From Ligula intestinalis (lineage: Eukaryota > Platyhelminthes > Cestoda > Diphyllobothriidea > Diphyllobothriidae), in contig JAYGXS010000003.1 of the NCBI GenBank assembly GCA_036362985.1, positions 92,736,610-92,800,609 on the forward strand: 64,000 bases of DNA, in the 5' to 3' direction. The position numbers were made by a program, and so were the translations under genes. The notes beneath the pieces are model-generated. The model was not told the origin of the DNA and searched no databases. It worked only from the letters and a program-made list of their open reading frames with translations. Every line of letters begins with the position of its first letter. The stretch's first letter is position 1. Positions 21,399 through 32,025 of this stretch are shown in pieces.

Positions 21399-21560
21399 AT
21401 CGACCTCGATGGCTCAACGGTTAGGACGTTTGCCCCTGACCGGCGAGGCACGAGTTCGAAACTCGTGTGCGGCGGCAATTTCAGCTGCTACACTACAGTT
21501 GGCTACCCGTGGCTGATGAGGGCCAATAGCCCGAAATAACTATATCACGGTGCCTTGTCC
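21399..21560 (+). repeat. tRNA-derived SINE family 2, plus copy
   Basis: Box A-like TGGCTCAACGGTTAGGACG, box B-like CGAGTTCGAAACTCG, then GGCGGCAATTTCAGCTGCTA and a GGCTGATGAGGGCCAATAGC end. The best-preserved member of its family here. Confidence 0.65.
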
Positions 21561-22344
21561 AAGCCGAAATACTCATATGACAAAGCATAAAAAGAATAGT
21601 AAGAAGTACTTAGTGTTTGTTAAGAGAAATAAAATTTTCTTGATAATCCCCTAGTTTTGGCGACTTCAAAAATAGCTATCAAGTAGAACAATGCAGTTAA
21701 ATCTTTTCTTAATTTGAATGCATAATGTTACCACTTTCTTTTTATAAAAAGGTATTTTCCTTAGTTAAGATATTTTAAACATATTGCCGTTATTCAAATA
21801 GAATTGCTTACAGACGGGCTTTTAAATGCGGATAAAGTTTCGAGCGTTCCCGCTCCTCTGAAGCTTCTGTCCATTAATCCATATTATGTTCGACGTTTGC
21901 ATCAAGGCCTTTAAAATAAGACATTTATTAATTATACTTACTGAAAAAATGAGTTTTTGGGTATTAGTTTTTATGAAGATGGTCATGTGGACCATATTTA
22001 CAAACGCCTACAAAGAAAAAAATGCATTGTCGAGCAAACTGAATGTCCACAACGGACGTCTGGTATCGTCATTCCTAAGTTTAATCAAAAGCTTTCTATA
22101 ATAGGTTACCTCTTTAAAACAATTAAAATTATATATTTGGCTGTAATGTCAAAATAAAAATGGACATTTTTGACAAGTTTTTTTAAGTTACCCGGAGATA
22201 AATAATTCAATTTGACTGGAAATAAGAGAACTCAATTTTCTCTTTATTTTGGATTACTTCCAGCCTCTGTTCTAAGTTTGCGAGTGCAGAAAAGTGTAGC
22301 TAATGTATTATCGGCAAACGTTAGGGAGTGCAGAATACGCGTAT
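21561..22344. other. AT-rich stretch, nothing recognised
   Basis: Short open frames around 21886-22157 look like AT-rich chance frames. Confidence 0.45.
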
Positions 22345-22475
22345 TTCTAGCTTATTGGCTGCACATACCCAACTTCAGTGTAGCCACAGCTACTGCCGCT
22401 TCACTCGAGTTTCGAACCCGCTACCAGTGAGCTAGCGACGGACGTCCTATCCACTGAGCCAACGGGTCGACATCT
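22345..22475 (-). repeat. tRNA-derived SINE family 2, minus copy
   Basis: Minus strand: box A-like TGGCTCAGTGGATAGGACG, box B-like GGGTTCGAAACTCG, then AAGCGGCAGTAGCTGTGGCT and an AGTTGGGTA block. Diverged from the copy at 21.4 kb. Confidence 0.6.
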
Positions 22476-23285
22476 TTACCGGTTTTTAATCGGAATATGG
22501 ATTAGTACGTATGGCAAACAAGTGTGGCCATTTATATAGAAAGATATTTACGTATTCATGATTCTTCTCTCAGTTCCGTTCCTAAATAATGTATAAGCGG
22601 AAACTATGGTGTTCAAAAGTAAATTTATACATGACTTGACCTGTTTTGCATTACTTTCGCGATGACATGTGGAAATGCTTGCTTAAGTGTCTTCTACGCG
22701 ATTCGGTAAAACAAAATGCTACCAAAACCTCTTCTTAATGCATTGTGCGGCAAAAAACTTTACAGATTAGCAAAACAATATTTTTAAAGCTTAAATTGTT
22801 CCTTGTTTCTAAAAAAACAAAATTTCTCAAACTTCGTCTCACTTGCATCTGCACTATTTCGAACAATCGGCCAACATTTTCTGGTTCTGGAAGTTATATA
22901 TTTAACACTTTTTTTAGTAATTTTGTATTTCTTCCATAACGTAATGCCTATTACTGAACATTTAGGTTCTATTTTACTGAATAGCGTAGAAAATTACTTC
23001 AATATCAGACAATTCCTAATTTTGCCAAAAGTAATGCGCATCACCCTGAACAAACATACTGAAATGGACGATTTTCCTAACTGAAAGGCCTTCACGTTGG
23101 ATCAAAATGAAATGTCGAAATATATGCCAAACTACCAAATCAACTTTTGTCGTGGCTTTTGTTTGCAGCCCTCGCCATACTGTGTAATTATTTTTTTATG
23201 ATTAGTTTGGTTTATTTTAATTCCTACGGGTTGCCCCTGTACATCGGCTGATCAGAGCAGGCGAGACATTAATTTCGGTCAGATT
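22476..23285. other. AT-rich stretch, nothing recognised
   Basis: A hydrophobic 93-codon plus frame (22803-23084) has biased AT composition and no recognisable domain; judged chance. Confidence 0.45.
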
Positions 23286-25345
23286 AACCACGTACTGACA
23301 GTTCGATGCAGTGGACAGTGTGTCTCAAACAAGAGTTGCGCGTGAGTTTCATCATTGTAATCGTAGGCTTGCACTGCATCAAACGCTCTCTCCTCCGCCC
23401 CTGGGAATCGGTTTCATGAATGAGTCAAAAAAAGCGGACGTGGCCGAAGCCATACATAGGCTTGCCGCTCAACCGGATTCAGATCCCAGCTGATGCCATC
23501 CTCACCGCCTTCAAGAAAACGAGAGCTTCGAAAACCTTAGGACCAGATGGTCTGGCGCTTATCCATGTGTGCCATATTGGCCCGAAGGTGGCTGCCTACC
23601 TTGCCGCCCTCTTCAACCTTCCACTGGGAACTTCAATCATCCCCGATTGCTGACGCCAGTCGATCACTATCCCCCTGGTCAAAGCGGGCAAGAACCCCTG
23701 CCTAGCGACCTCTTATCGCCCAATTGCCCTCCTCAGTCCGTTGTCGAAGATCCTGGAACGGCTCGTTCACCCAATGCTGACGTCTGTGGCGGAAATGTCT
23801 TGCTACCAACATGGTTTCCGATCGGGTCGTGGGACTACAACGGCGCTTTTCGAGCTCAGCGACGCTATCCTCGAGGGCTTCAATCAACAGAAGCCCACTT
23901 CGCGGACCGTGGCAGTCTCAATTGACCTGTCACGAGCCTTTGACTGTGTCCGCCACGATCAGCTCCTGCAGGACTGGGTCTCGCTGAACGTCCCGACTGG
24001 CCTGGTCCGATGGTTGGCGGCTTTCATCCGTGGCCGTCACGATCGTGTCCTCTTCCGGGGCGCTCTCTAAGCCCCGTAAGCCGACCTGTAGCCTCTCTCA
24101 AGGCTCTGTTCTCAACCCGACGCTCTTTTACATCTACGTGCGAGAGCTCCCACTCCCCCGGGCACCTGTGCAAGTGGTATCCTACGCGGACGATGTTACG
24201 TTCTTTTGCCGGCACCATGACATCGATCAGGCTGCACAGCTCCTCACGAAGTTCATGCCTGTTGTCGAAAACTTCCTCACCCAGTGCGGAATGACGATCT
24301 CGGCAGCCAAGTCGTCCGTAACTGTTTTCACGCTTGATCTGAAGGAGTTTAATCGTCATCCGGTCATCACCGTCAATGGGGCATCATTACCGCTCGTCCG
24401 CATGCCCAAACTCCTTGGCGTACGTTTTGATCCGCTTTTCACGTTCGCAGACCATGCCAGGGAGACCGCAAGCAGAGTGAGCAGCTGCACCAAGGTCCTC
24501 AAGGCTCTAGCAGGTACATCCTAGGGCTGCGCGAAAGAGATTTTGTGCACTGCTTTCAAAGCGTTGGCCAAGCAGCACCTCACTTATGCGGCATCAATCT
24601 GGTCTCCTACGATGAGTTCTTCCAACCTCCGCCGCCTCCAGTCAGCACAGAACGCTGACCTACACACGATCATGGGTTGCTATAAACTGTCGCCTATAGA
24701 TCGTGTTCATGCGGAGGCTTCTGTTCTACCGGTCGCCCATCACAACACTCTCCTTAGCCAGCAGTTCTGGTCGAGTTGCTCGCAACCCGGCCATCCCAAT
24801 CATCACCGTTGCTGCGCTCCCGACCCCTGCCGCAACGTCCGGCCGTCTATTCGAGCACTCCGCAAGGAAGTTGTTGCCTCGTCTCTCGCGGATCTACCTG
24901 TTGATAGCTCTGCCACCAAGACAGGCTTCCGGCGTCTCCACCAGAGAGTCTGTCTCGAGAAGAAACGAGGTTACCGTCCCCCGGTCCTTTTGGGTGGCTA
25001 TCCACCTCCGATTGCGGCCTCGGAACGACATTTCCCGAAGGTCACTCGCGCTACCCTGGCGCAGATACGCAGTGGCTACTGCATGCTTCTTCGCCAGTAC
25101 CAACACGGGCTCGAGCTTTCCATACCCGACTGCTGTTCCGCCTGCGGCGTCTCGCCGCATGACTGCCGTCATCTGTTCGCCTGCATTTCTCGGCCAGGCA
25201 CCTTCCTCACTCCCGCGGACCTGTGGCTCAAGCCGGTCGAGTTCGCGGCTTTTCTCCGTCTCCCAAATACTCCCAGTTTGGATTCCGTCGGGGATTCCTG
25301 ATCCAACTATGGGCTCCGACACACACACACACACCGAAAAACTCT
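23286..25345 (+). mobile_element. Jockey-like LINE copy A with reverse transcriptase
   Basis: Longest LINE in the window. Order along the plus strand: TLGPDGLALIHV (motif before palm), SYRPIALLSPLSKILERLVH, then QHGFRSGRGTTTALFELSDA, SIDLSRAFDCVRHDQLL (first catalytic aspartate), SLSQGSVLNP, SYADDVTFF (catalytic YADD at 24183-24194, intact), LLGVRFDPLFTFADHAR, and a C-terminal SACGVSPHDCRHLFAC cysteine-histidine block. The ORF is broken by a stop at 23651, a stop/frameshift near 24068 and a TAG at 24521-24523, so it is inactive. No 5' endonuclease is present: a 5'-truncated copy. Assignment to jockey-type LINEs is from motif resemblance. Confidence 0.8.
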
Positions 25346-25379
25346 GACGATGGAGGCGAGAAGGTTTTCGAAACGTCAG
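25319..25379 (+). other. AC microsatellite tail followed by a hairpin motif
   Basis: (AC)8 at 25319-25334 ends the LINE. Next, CTGACG at 25344-25349 is the exact complement of CGTCAG at 25374-25379 and encloses a TTCGAAA block, giving a possible 6-bp stem with a 24-nt loop. Confidence 0.6.
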
Positions 25380-25559
25380 TTCAAATGTAACTTGGCCCAT
25401 GAACCTGTTTCCTTTTCTTCTTCCTTACCTTTGGGAGATAATGAACACGATGTTTATTTATGTGTGGAAATACTGGCATTCTAAGATATTTAGATTGGAA
25501 GGGAAAGAGTTCTTTGGGAAACATACATTTTTGAGGTTGGTTCCCTAGCTCGTCGTCAG

Positions 25560-26010
25560 ACTATGGGATATGTGCAGGAACAATTAACCAGATTAACTGT
25601 ATTTAACCAGTTTCGCGACAATTGGCTGAAGTCTTCGCCAATAGGCGTTACATGCCTTTAGTCTCCCTGCCTTGGTTGGTCGCGCGCGTTCCATTTTGGC
25701 CTGGATATAAGTATAGCTCGCGTCCAAATCTATATGCCTATTAATGCATGCCTCATCTGAGTGCATTGCTTCCAGAAATTCAAGCACTTTTCTGGTACAG
25801 CAAGCGCCAACAATCCATGTGTTTATCTACGTCAATTTGTGACCGGTTTGCAGTGTGTACATGGCCACCTAAGATCGGTGATCTCGTCTTCTGACGGCTA
25901 ATTGATATTCGTGTATACGGGTTAAGGCACATCTCCCAGTTTGGCCACAATAAACTGCGTCACAACTGGCACACGGGATCTTCCATACAACAACTTTTCT
26001 TTTAAATTAG
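25560..26010 (-). mobile_element. Penelope-like GIY-YIG domain and 3' end
   Basis: Minus strand reads VWKIPCASCDAVYCGQTGRC then ALTRIHEYQLAVRRRDHRS, a clear GIY-YIG core with CxxC insert and the RIHEY helix, one TAG, then VAMYTLQTGHK. A second block gives VLEFLEAMHSDEACINRHID, the terminal signature of the family. Two stops interrupt the frame. It lies just upstream of finger exon 8. Confidence 0.7.
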
Positions 26011-26094
26011 CCAACCCTGTCCTTAGGGTGTATAAGCCGTGTGCGAACTGATGTGTCATTTGTATCTGATATTTTCTTTCTTTATTTTTTTCAG

Positions 26095-26181
26095 GTCTGG
26101 AGGAGTGTACATGTGAGATTTGCGGCAAAACCTTTACGCACAGCGGCTCCCTCCGGAAGCATGTGGACGTTATACACAAAA
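26095..26181 (+). CDS. Zinc-finger exon 8 (H-type subtype)
   Basis: Encodes LEECTCEICGKTFTHS, then GSLRKHVDVIHK. All ligands and the core F and L are present. Helix positions -1, 2, 3 and 6 are H, G, S and K. Acceptor is a very long pyrimidine tract ending TTTTTTTCAG, donor A|GTACGT. 87 nt, phase 1 both ends. Only 433 nt separates it from the W-type exon that follows, so with exons 2 and 3 it is one of two tightly spaced H/W pairs. Confidence 0.87.
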
Positions 26182-26614
26182 GTACGTATTCCTTCGCTCC
26201 CTCTTTGTGTCCTTCACGTAAGCCTTGTCTTAGCAGCACATGCTTCTATGGCCCACACAGCCGATCGGCAGGCGTACGTTAAAGAGAAAGCTGACGGCGG
26301 CCGGGCGGTACCGTGTTGACGAGGCAGAGCAATTCACACAGGCACCTACCGTCATCGTCCAAATGAGCTGGGGTTACTGACATGGAATTAGGCCGGTCCG
26401 CTTCCACCTTCCTGCTAATCCGTTATGTTCGTTCGGGTTAGCATTTCTTGGTGGGTTAGGGTCGCACAAACAGTTCTTGTAAAACCCTTAATTTTGGTCG
26501 CACTTACTCGACGCTGAACCTGTATTTTTTTATTGGCCGATTTATTGTCCTCCTCGACTGCAAATGACGGGGGCAGGAGAGGACAACTTGACTTCCTTTT
26601 CACTTTTTTTCCAG

Positions 26615-26701
26615 AACTACGAAAGTATACCTGCGAGTTCTGCGGTAAGGCCTTTGGATGGAAAGCCAGTCTGAATGACCATATAGGCGCCATTCACAGA
26701 G
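26615..26701 (+). CDS. Zinc-finger exon 9 (W-type subtype)
   Basis: Encodes LRKYTCEFCGKAFGWK, then ASLNDHIGAIHR, the closest to a family consensus. Helix positions -1, 2, 3 and 6 are W, A, S and D. Acceptor CTTTTTTTCCAG, donor G|GTACGCC. 87 nt, phase 1. The last intact finger on the plus strand; what it splices to downstream is unknown, since the exon at 32026 is decayed and no terminal exon was recognised. Confidence 0.87.
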
Positions 26702-27289
26702 GTACGCCCTTTTTGTGTCATTTTGCCGTTCTTCTGCGCATTTTGTTGGGATGATTTCTTGCATACTCACACTCACACACAAATTCAATATTTTGTTTTT
26801 GCAGTGAGGGTTATTCATGAGAATATTGCCTCGGTTAAAGCCAAAAGCCGACGTCGTTACTTGCATTGTGGATCGATGTCGTGGTAGACGGTTGTCAGGG
26901 TCAGTAGGGGTGAGGGTGAGCTAAAGTGAGGTCCGCAATCTGATCAGCTCCTCGGGGTGAGGAGCGGGAAAGGGCAGCCAGAAAGGCCGTTGCCGGTTGA
27001 ATTGGCGGTTTGGGCAATGGTAACTGCGCTGCTCTTACGAACTTCTTTTGGCGCACAGGACCGGTTTGCGTCGCCTGATGGTCGCTGTTTCTGCCAACAG
27101 ACACTGTCGACGGGATTCTGAATAGCTCGAGGGCGCCTTAGAGCTCACTCAAAAAAGAGTCTCCGGCCACAGCTTACCACCCATCTTGACGATCAGTCCC
27201 CCCTGAGGCCAATCAGATGGTTGACCCCAATGTTGCTTCGCCTCCCAAGGACCCCGACAATCGCACAATTTTTTCCACCAACCCGCATG
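26702..27289. other. No recognisable gene
   Basis: Possible intron or downstream sequence of the finger array; a (AC)n-like patch lies at 26768-26782. Nothing else identified. Confidence 0.45.
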
Positions 27290-27360
27290 GTTTATTAAGT
27301 TGATTACGGTAAGTGTGCTGGGCTGAAGAAAATTTATCGAAAGCAAACTTGTGCGGGCGA
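27290..27360 (+). mobile_element. Penelope-like tail motif, isolated
   Basis: AACCCGCATGGTTTATTAAG and GGGCTGAAGAAAATTTATCG then AAAGCAAAC resemble the tail of the copy ending at 52690 (AACCCGCATAG, GGCCTGATGAGAATTATCGT). No coding part nearby. Confidence 0.45.
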
Positions 27361-27734
27361 AAGTACAGGTCATTTTTTATTGAGAGATGTGTCGAGGTAC
27401 GCAAGAAGTAGTAAGGTTTTCACCAGTGATATCCTGATTATATATGCAAATGAATGAAAGCATCCATGTAAAGCTGAAGTAACCAGGGCGTCACTTAAGC
27501 CAACGTGCAACCATACTTGATCATCTAAACGCAGACGAAAGAGGAAACTTCGAGACATTTGTGTAATCAATCTGTAAAAAGGCGGAGAAATAAGGACGGC
27601 TGCCCTTCTTCTTAGTGTACATAAACGCAGACCATAATTGGAGATTCCTGATGACCTAGGTCGCTTCGTACACAATTATTCGTCTTTCTGTAAAAAATTC
27701 CATGTTAACATTGCGAATTCATCTTGTCAGTCAC

Positions 27735-28165
27735 GTGTTTTCAGCAAATTTTCATCAGGCCAATACAGTTGCAGGAACTAAAATTGTCAGTTATATGTAG
27801 CGTTTTTAAATGGTCCTCGGGTAGGCGGGGATGGGGAGGAATGTAATTAGTCATCACGGTGTCCCCTCGCCTCATACATGCTGGCGTCAGCTTGTTGAGG
27901 ACGTTGGGTCCAGCGAACCGGGAAGAGGGGGGGGGGCTTTCTCGCGGTTGGTGGGTGTGCTTTTGGGTGGCATGGAAATAACTCTTGTAGTTGGCCCAGG
28001 TAGGCAAACGGCGGCTTTCAGCGCTTTTTGACAGTTTTGCTAAACGCATTGTCAATGATTCGACCGTAGTGAGTACCCGTTTACATAGGTCTTTAGAGTT
28101 TTGTGCCGCTGCCTCGTATGCGACTTGAAAGGCCTCTAGTCGAGGTCTGCCTATCTTGGCCAATT
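27735..28165 (-). mobile_element. Penelope-like C-terminus and tail, minus copy
   Basis: A 140-codon minus frame reads RVLTTVESLTMRLAKLSKSA, then PSSRFAGPNVLNKLTPAC and MRRGDTVMTN, similar to the C-terminal LATAEAAAIRLRRP region of the copy at 51.8 kb and to 32.45 kb. The tail at 27735-27775 holds GGCCTGATGAAAATTTGCTG then AAAACACG. No catalytic domain. Confidence 0.55.
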
Positions 28166-28440
28166 ACACTAGTGAATAACATGCCGCTTGAGCACACGCC
28201 ATCTGAGATCACGCCCGGCGACCGTGAGAGCACCCCTTCTGGCTCTTCCCTGCTCGCCGAACCCAACGTCCACAACAGGCTGGCGCCAGCATACGTGAGG
28301 TTAGGAGACACTGCGATAACTAATTAAAGCCCCCATACCCCGAGGACCATCTTAACAGTACATATATGTGACCACTTTAGTCACTGCAACTGTATTGGTC
28401 TGATGAAGAATTGCATAAATATGTGTTTGTAAAGATGACT
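28166..28440 (+). mobile_element. Penelope-like C-terminus and tail, plus copy
   Basis: Plus frame ends AEPNVHNRLAPAYVRLGDTA then ITN, the same family end as the adjoining minus copy (GPNVLNKLTPACMRRGDT). The tail at 28385-28430 contains CTGCAACTGTATTGGTCTGA followed by TGAAGAATT. Together the two copies form a head-to-head inverted pair. Confidence 0.55.
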
Positions 28441-28595
28441 TCTCAATTATTCGTCCGTAGCTCTCGATAAAACCTCCGTCAAGGCCTTATCACCGGCTCC
28501 TTAGTTTTGTTGTATACGCCAAAAATCCAACCAACTGGAGCTTGTGGTGGACGCCCACGTCCCCCCCCTCCTTCGTTGTCAAAGGCTCGCTGCCC

Positions 28596-28690
28596 CATAG
28601 TCGTGTCGTCACAAACAACTGTTCCAATGATTTCATTCACTGACCAGCCCTGGCTTCGCCAGTGGGAACTGCCACCTGAGACTGCAACTG
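28596..28690. repeat. Dispersed repeat, pair with 46085-46180 (inverted)
   Basis: The reverse complement carries CATTGGAACAGTTGTTTGTG and a GGCAGCGAGCCTTTG-like block seen at 46110-46165. Function unknown. Confidence 0.55.
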
Positions 28691-30884
28691 GGAGTTTTGT
28701 ATACAATAAACCCCTCATTCTCGTGCATGTTGCCTTTTCCCTCCAACCTGGGATTCGATCTCATGATTGTGGTGATCTGAGTACAACCACGACTTAAACC
28801 CTTACAAGCTAGAAACACCCAGTCGCACGCAGGGCTTTCGGGTAGTTTCGACAGCCTACAGCACTTTAAGTCTACGCTGGGTAATTGCTCGTATCAGTAC
28901 TTGAACAGTGACCAGACCTAAATGCATAGCTTGCTCCGCTAGCTGCAACCCTGGCATATGTCGTGGAGATGAGGAGACAGAAATTGACTTAAATAAAACG
29001 AAATCTGCACGTGGTTAACTTTCTTCCTCGTATGTGGCACTACCAAACGCTTTTGATAGTCGGACAATTAAGGGTCGTCTAAATAGAACACGGTAACGGA
29101 CTACGCCCTCGCTGTATGCGGTTTTGCGCCAACTTCCGCTGGCAATTAGGGTTAGAATTAAGGTTAGGGGTTTGGAATTAGGGTTTAAGGTCTGAAGTGG
29201 GACTAAGGCCGAGATTATGTAAAGGGTTGTGATTTGGCCTCCTGTAACCTGTGGCCAGAAGGATAAGTAGAAACAAACAGTTGTACTGAGTATTTCTACT
29301 GCACATTTGATAAAGGCTGGTTTTTAATATTGGTTGTTTTGCATGTTCTGAAATGAAATCCGATAGTTTGACTTGCTTTTGAAACAATTAGAGCGCAGTA
29401 TTCTGGCTAATAGAATATAATATGTCCAGATTCTCAATAACTACGGGCACATTTAGGTCATGACCGTCTTTGTCTAGGTCTTGCTAATGATCGTCGCCAG
29501 CAAACATAACAGAGCATTTTTGTCAAGAAAAGGAAAGGTGTCATATGTAGCACCATGAGGCAAAAGCCGGAAGATCCTTTTTTAAGAGCTTGAGTTTTAA
29601 TGAAATCGGAGTAAACACAATCACTTGTAAATGGTTCATTAACGAGTGTCGGTGTCTCCCAGAGCTCGTGAATGAGTGGTTAGAGTGTTAGTGTTAAGAT
29701 ATTAGCCGGACCAAATGCTAGCAACATTTGGAGGCTTTCCTAAGGCGCCGAGCCTAACCAACTGTTTTGTCGGTTAGCTCTGACCACATACAGGCGTTAC
29801 TGTCCACGCGACATGACCTTAATCTCTGCGCGCCACTGGTCGCAGTTGTCACAATGAGCCAATCAGACTAAAACCCTGCCCCTCTGAAACGGACAGTTGA
29901 TGCCACACCGAACAGCGGACGCCAGTCCGCTCTCAATGTCGGACTTGTCCCGAGGCGAGACAAAAAGAGTTCTGTGGTTTCAACCAGCGGCCACAGCCAC
30001 CCGAGATAGCTCCTCCGGGTTTCGTACACAATATACCCTCCTCAGGGTGGATCCCAGAATTGTACCCTTCCAATTGTGATCTTCCTTGGGGATTTCAACA
30101 GGGCGTACTTTGACTTTCACACACGTCAGATGTAATCGTTATAACACTGGCGACGCTGAACCCGTAGTTGAAACAGTAAGACATCTCGCGGCTTGGTGTC
30201 TCGGGCGGGGCAGCACTAAGGGTTGACAGGTATATTTGTAACGGTGTCACTTTGTGGTATCACCGTCTAATTACGCCCTTTGGAATCCCGAAGGAAGAAC
30301 ACAATAAGGAGGACGTAAAACTGGAATCCGACCGGGCGAGAGTTTATTCTGTACAAAACCTGGGTTGCTTACTCGGATGGCTGTTGCCGCTGACTGATTT
30401 CCAGCGCTTAATGTCTACGCCGCGGGACAAAGCCCGGGCCTGAGGTGGACTGGCGGTGTCATTGCAGTCCATGTTGCAACTCACTGTCTGATAGTTGATA
30501 GTAGCTTATAAGTGCGTTCACTTGCGGTATGGTTGGGCACGTTTGGATAAGATTATCTGCCGTCTGTCGAACCTAAGTGGCCCTTGAGGAACTGCGACTA
30601 ATTGGGCTCGTGCTTAGGCTCGCGTGCCTGTGTCTCCTGTCTAGAGGTTTAAGGTCATCGCATGGGCACGGTAATCAGCAAAGGCATATGACCTTGGAGA
30701 CAGTCCGCATTGACAAATCCTTGTCGCAGTCTGCGCAGGCGCAATGCCTCAGGATAGCCTGCAAGTTTGCTGGCATTCGGTAAGACTACACTCCTAACAT
30801 CTATCATCCATCTTTCGGTGCGAAGCCGTAATCAAGATACATAGTGTGTTGATATGGCTTTACTAGCTTCATGTTTTGCCCATC
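28691..30884. other. No recognisable gene
   Basis: About 2.2 kb with only scattered features: a telomere-like tract at 29144-29189 and a faint SINE family 2 remnant at about 29970-30045 (AGCGGCCACAGCCACC, GGGTTTCGTACAC). Open frames are short and unrelated to known proteins as far as I can tell. Confidence 0.45.
29144..29189 (+). repeat. Degenerate telomere-like tract
   Basis: Repeated TTAGGG or one-off variants: ATTAGGGTTAGAATTAAGG, TTAGGGGTTTGG, AATTAGGGTTTAAGG. TTAGGG is the telomere repeat reported for flatworms. Too short and impure for a functional telomere. Confidence 0.55.
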
Positions 30885-31650
30885 TACAGTGAATGGTGTA
30901 ACGGGTAAACGAGGTCCATAAACGTCGAAGGGATAAATATGTTGTCACGCTGCAAAAGAGAGGGCACCTCTCTAGATTATTGACTGTCAACTTGAAATAG
31001 GAGATCGTTACGAATTCGTCGGAGCGAGGTCGCTGCCGATTGGCCAGAGTAAGAATGCCATTGTCTCCCGAAATAAAGCGGCTTGACTAGTTTTCTCCGG
31101 CCTTCGAACGTGCTTATGGACTCGACGCGACATTTATATCACCACAAAGGTTCGCGTTTACCGTTCCTCTGTGAGTTCTGTTCTATACGGATGCGAATGC
31201 TGGCCTATGCCCGTAGAAGATGAACGGAACATGGAATGTTTTGACCACTAATCCTTAAGAATTATCCTTCTAATTAAGTTCAGCGACTTCGTCCCAAGCG
31301 AAACGGTCCGCACTCGTTGCGACAACATCAAAAGGATATCCCAGGCAATCCAAAAAGACTTCTGATGTGGTTTGGACACGTGCTTCGTCGTCAGCCTTTC
31401 GAGCTTAGTGTTGCTGCCCTCGACCCGAAACCGTTAGGCAATCGGAGACGTTGAAGAGGTGCTCAGCTCAAAACTTGGCTCGACACAGTCCGTCAAGTCA
31501 TAGAAGTGCTTCTTGGATCCTTGGTATTCGGTCTCCGACGATGGCAAACAGCACGGCTCGAACTGTGCAGGTCTACTGCCACGGATCGTCGCGCGTGAAA
31601 AAGTACTTTGCGGGCCACCATTGACGCCGGCTAGGTCAGTCATGATCGCA
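30885..31650 (+). mobile_element. Decayed RTE/SR2-like LINE fragment
   Basis: Plus strand parallels 10985-11775 block by block: CATAAACGTCGAAGGG, ATGTTGTCACGCTGC, TCGGAGCGAGGTCGCTGCCG, TGCTTATGGACTCGACGCGA, ATACGGATGCGAATGCTGG, GGTTTGGACACGTGCTTCG, and the terminal GCCGGCTAGGTCAGTCATGA. Many indels leave no long frame. More decayed than the 11-kb copy. Confidence 0.65.
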
Positions 31651-32025
31651 AGTTCGTAGTGTTGTATCAAGGGTATTTAATACACCAGTCTTCACATCGT
31701 TTTGAAGTTTTTTTACAAGTGTTGTTTCTCCGCTGGGAGATTAAAACGTTTGTCACAGCCTATGTGTCGTAAGCAAACAACATAACGTCACATTTGAGGT
31801 CCTGGCCTTAGGCAGTTAAGAAAATAAAATGGTACTTTACACACAGTCCAGTGTGGTAACGTCGTAGACCCACAGGCACCACTGGCAGTCTTTGGGACCG
31901 TACAGTTGGCAAAAGCTTACTCTGTACCGTGGACATTATGACTAGCCTACAGATTTGGCCGTTTTCAGCTGTCAGACTGATTGGTAGGTAACCCGACTGC
32001 CTAATGTGCATTTTTTGGCTTTCAG
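31651..32025 (+). other. No recognisable gene
   Basis: Ends in a convincing acceptor (TTTTTTGGCTTTCAG) for the decayed finger exon. Otherwise nothing identified. Confidence 0.45.

Noticed and set aside
21399..21475. tRNA gene on the plus strand
   Set aside because: Same head occurs at 12.9 and 22.4 kb with a constant 3' body; a SINE family is the better explanation.
22803..23084. Small hydrophobic membrane protein of 93 residues
   Set aside because: Lies in very AT-rich DNA where F/L/I-rich chance frames are expected; no supporting splice signals or similarity.
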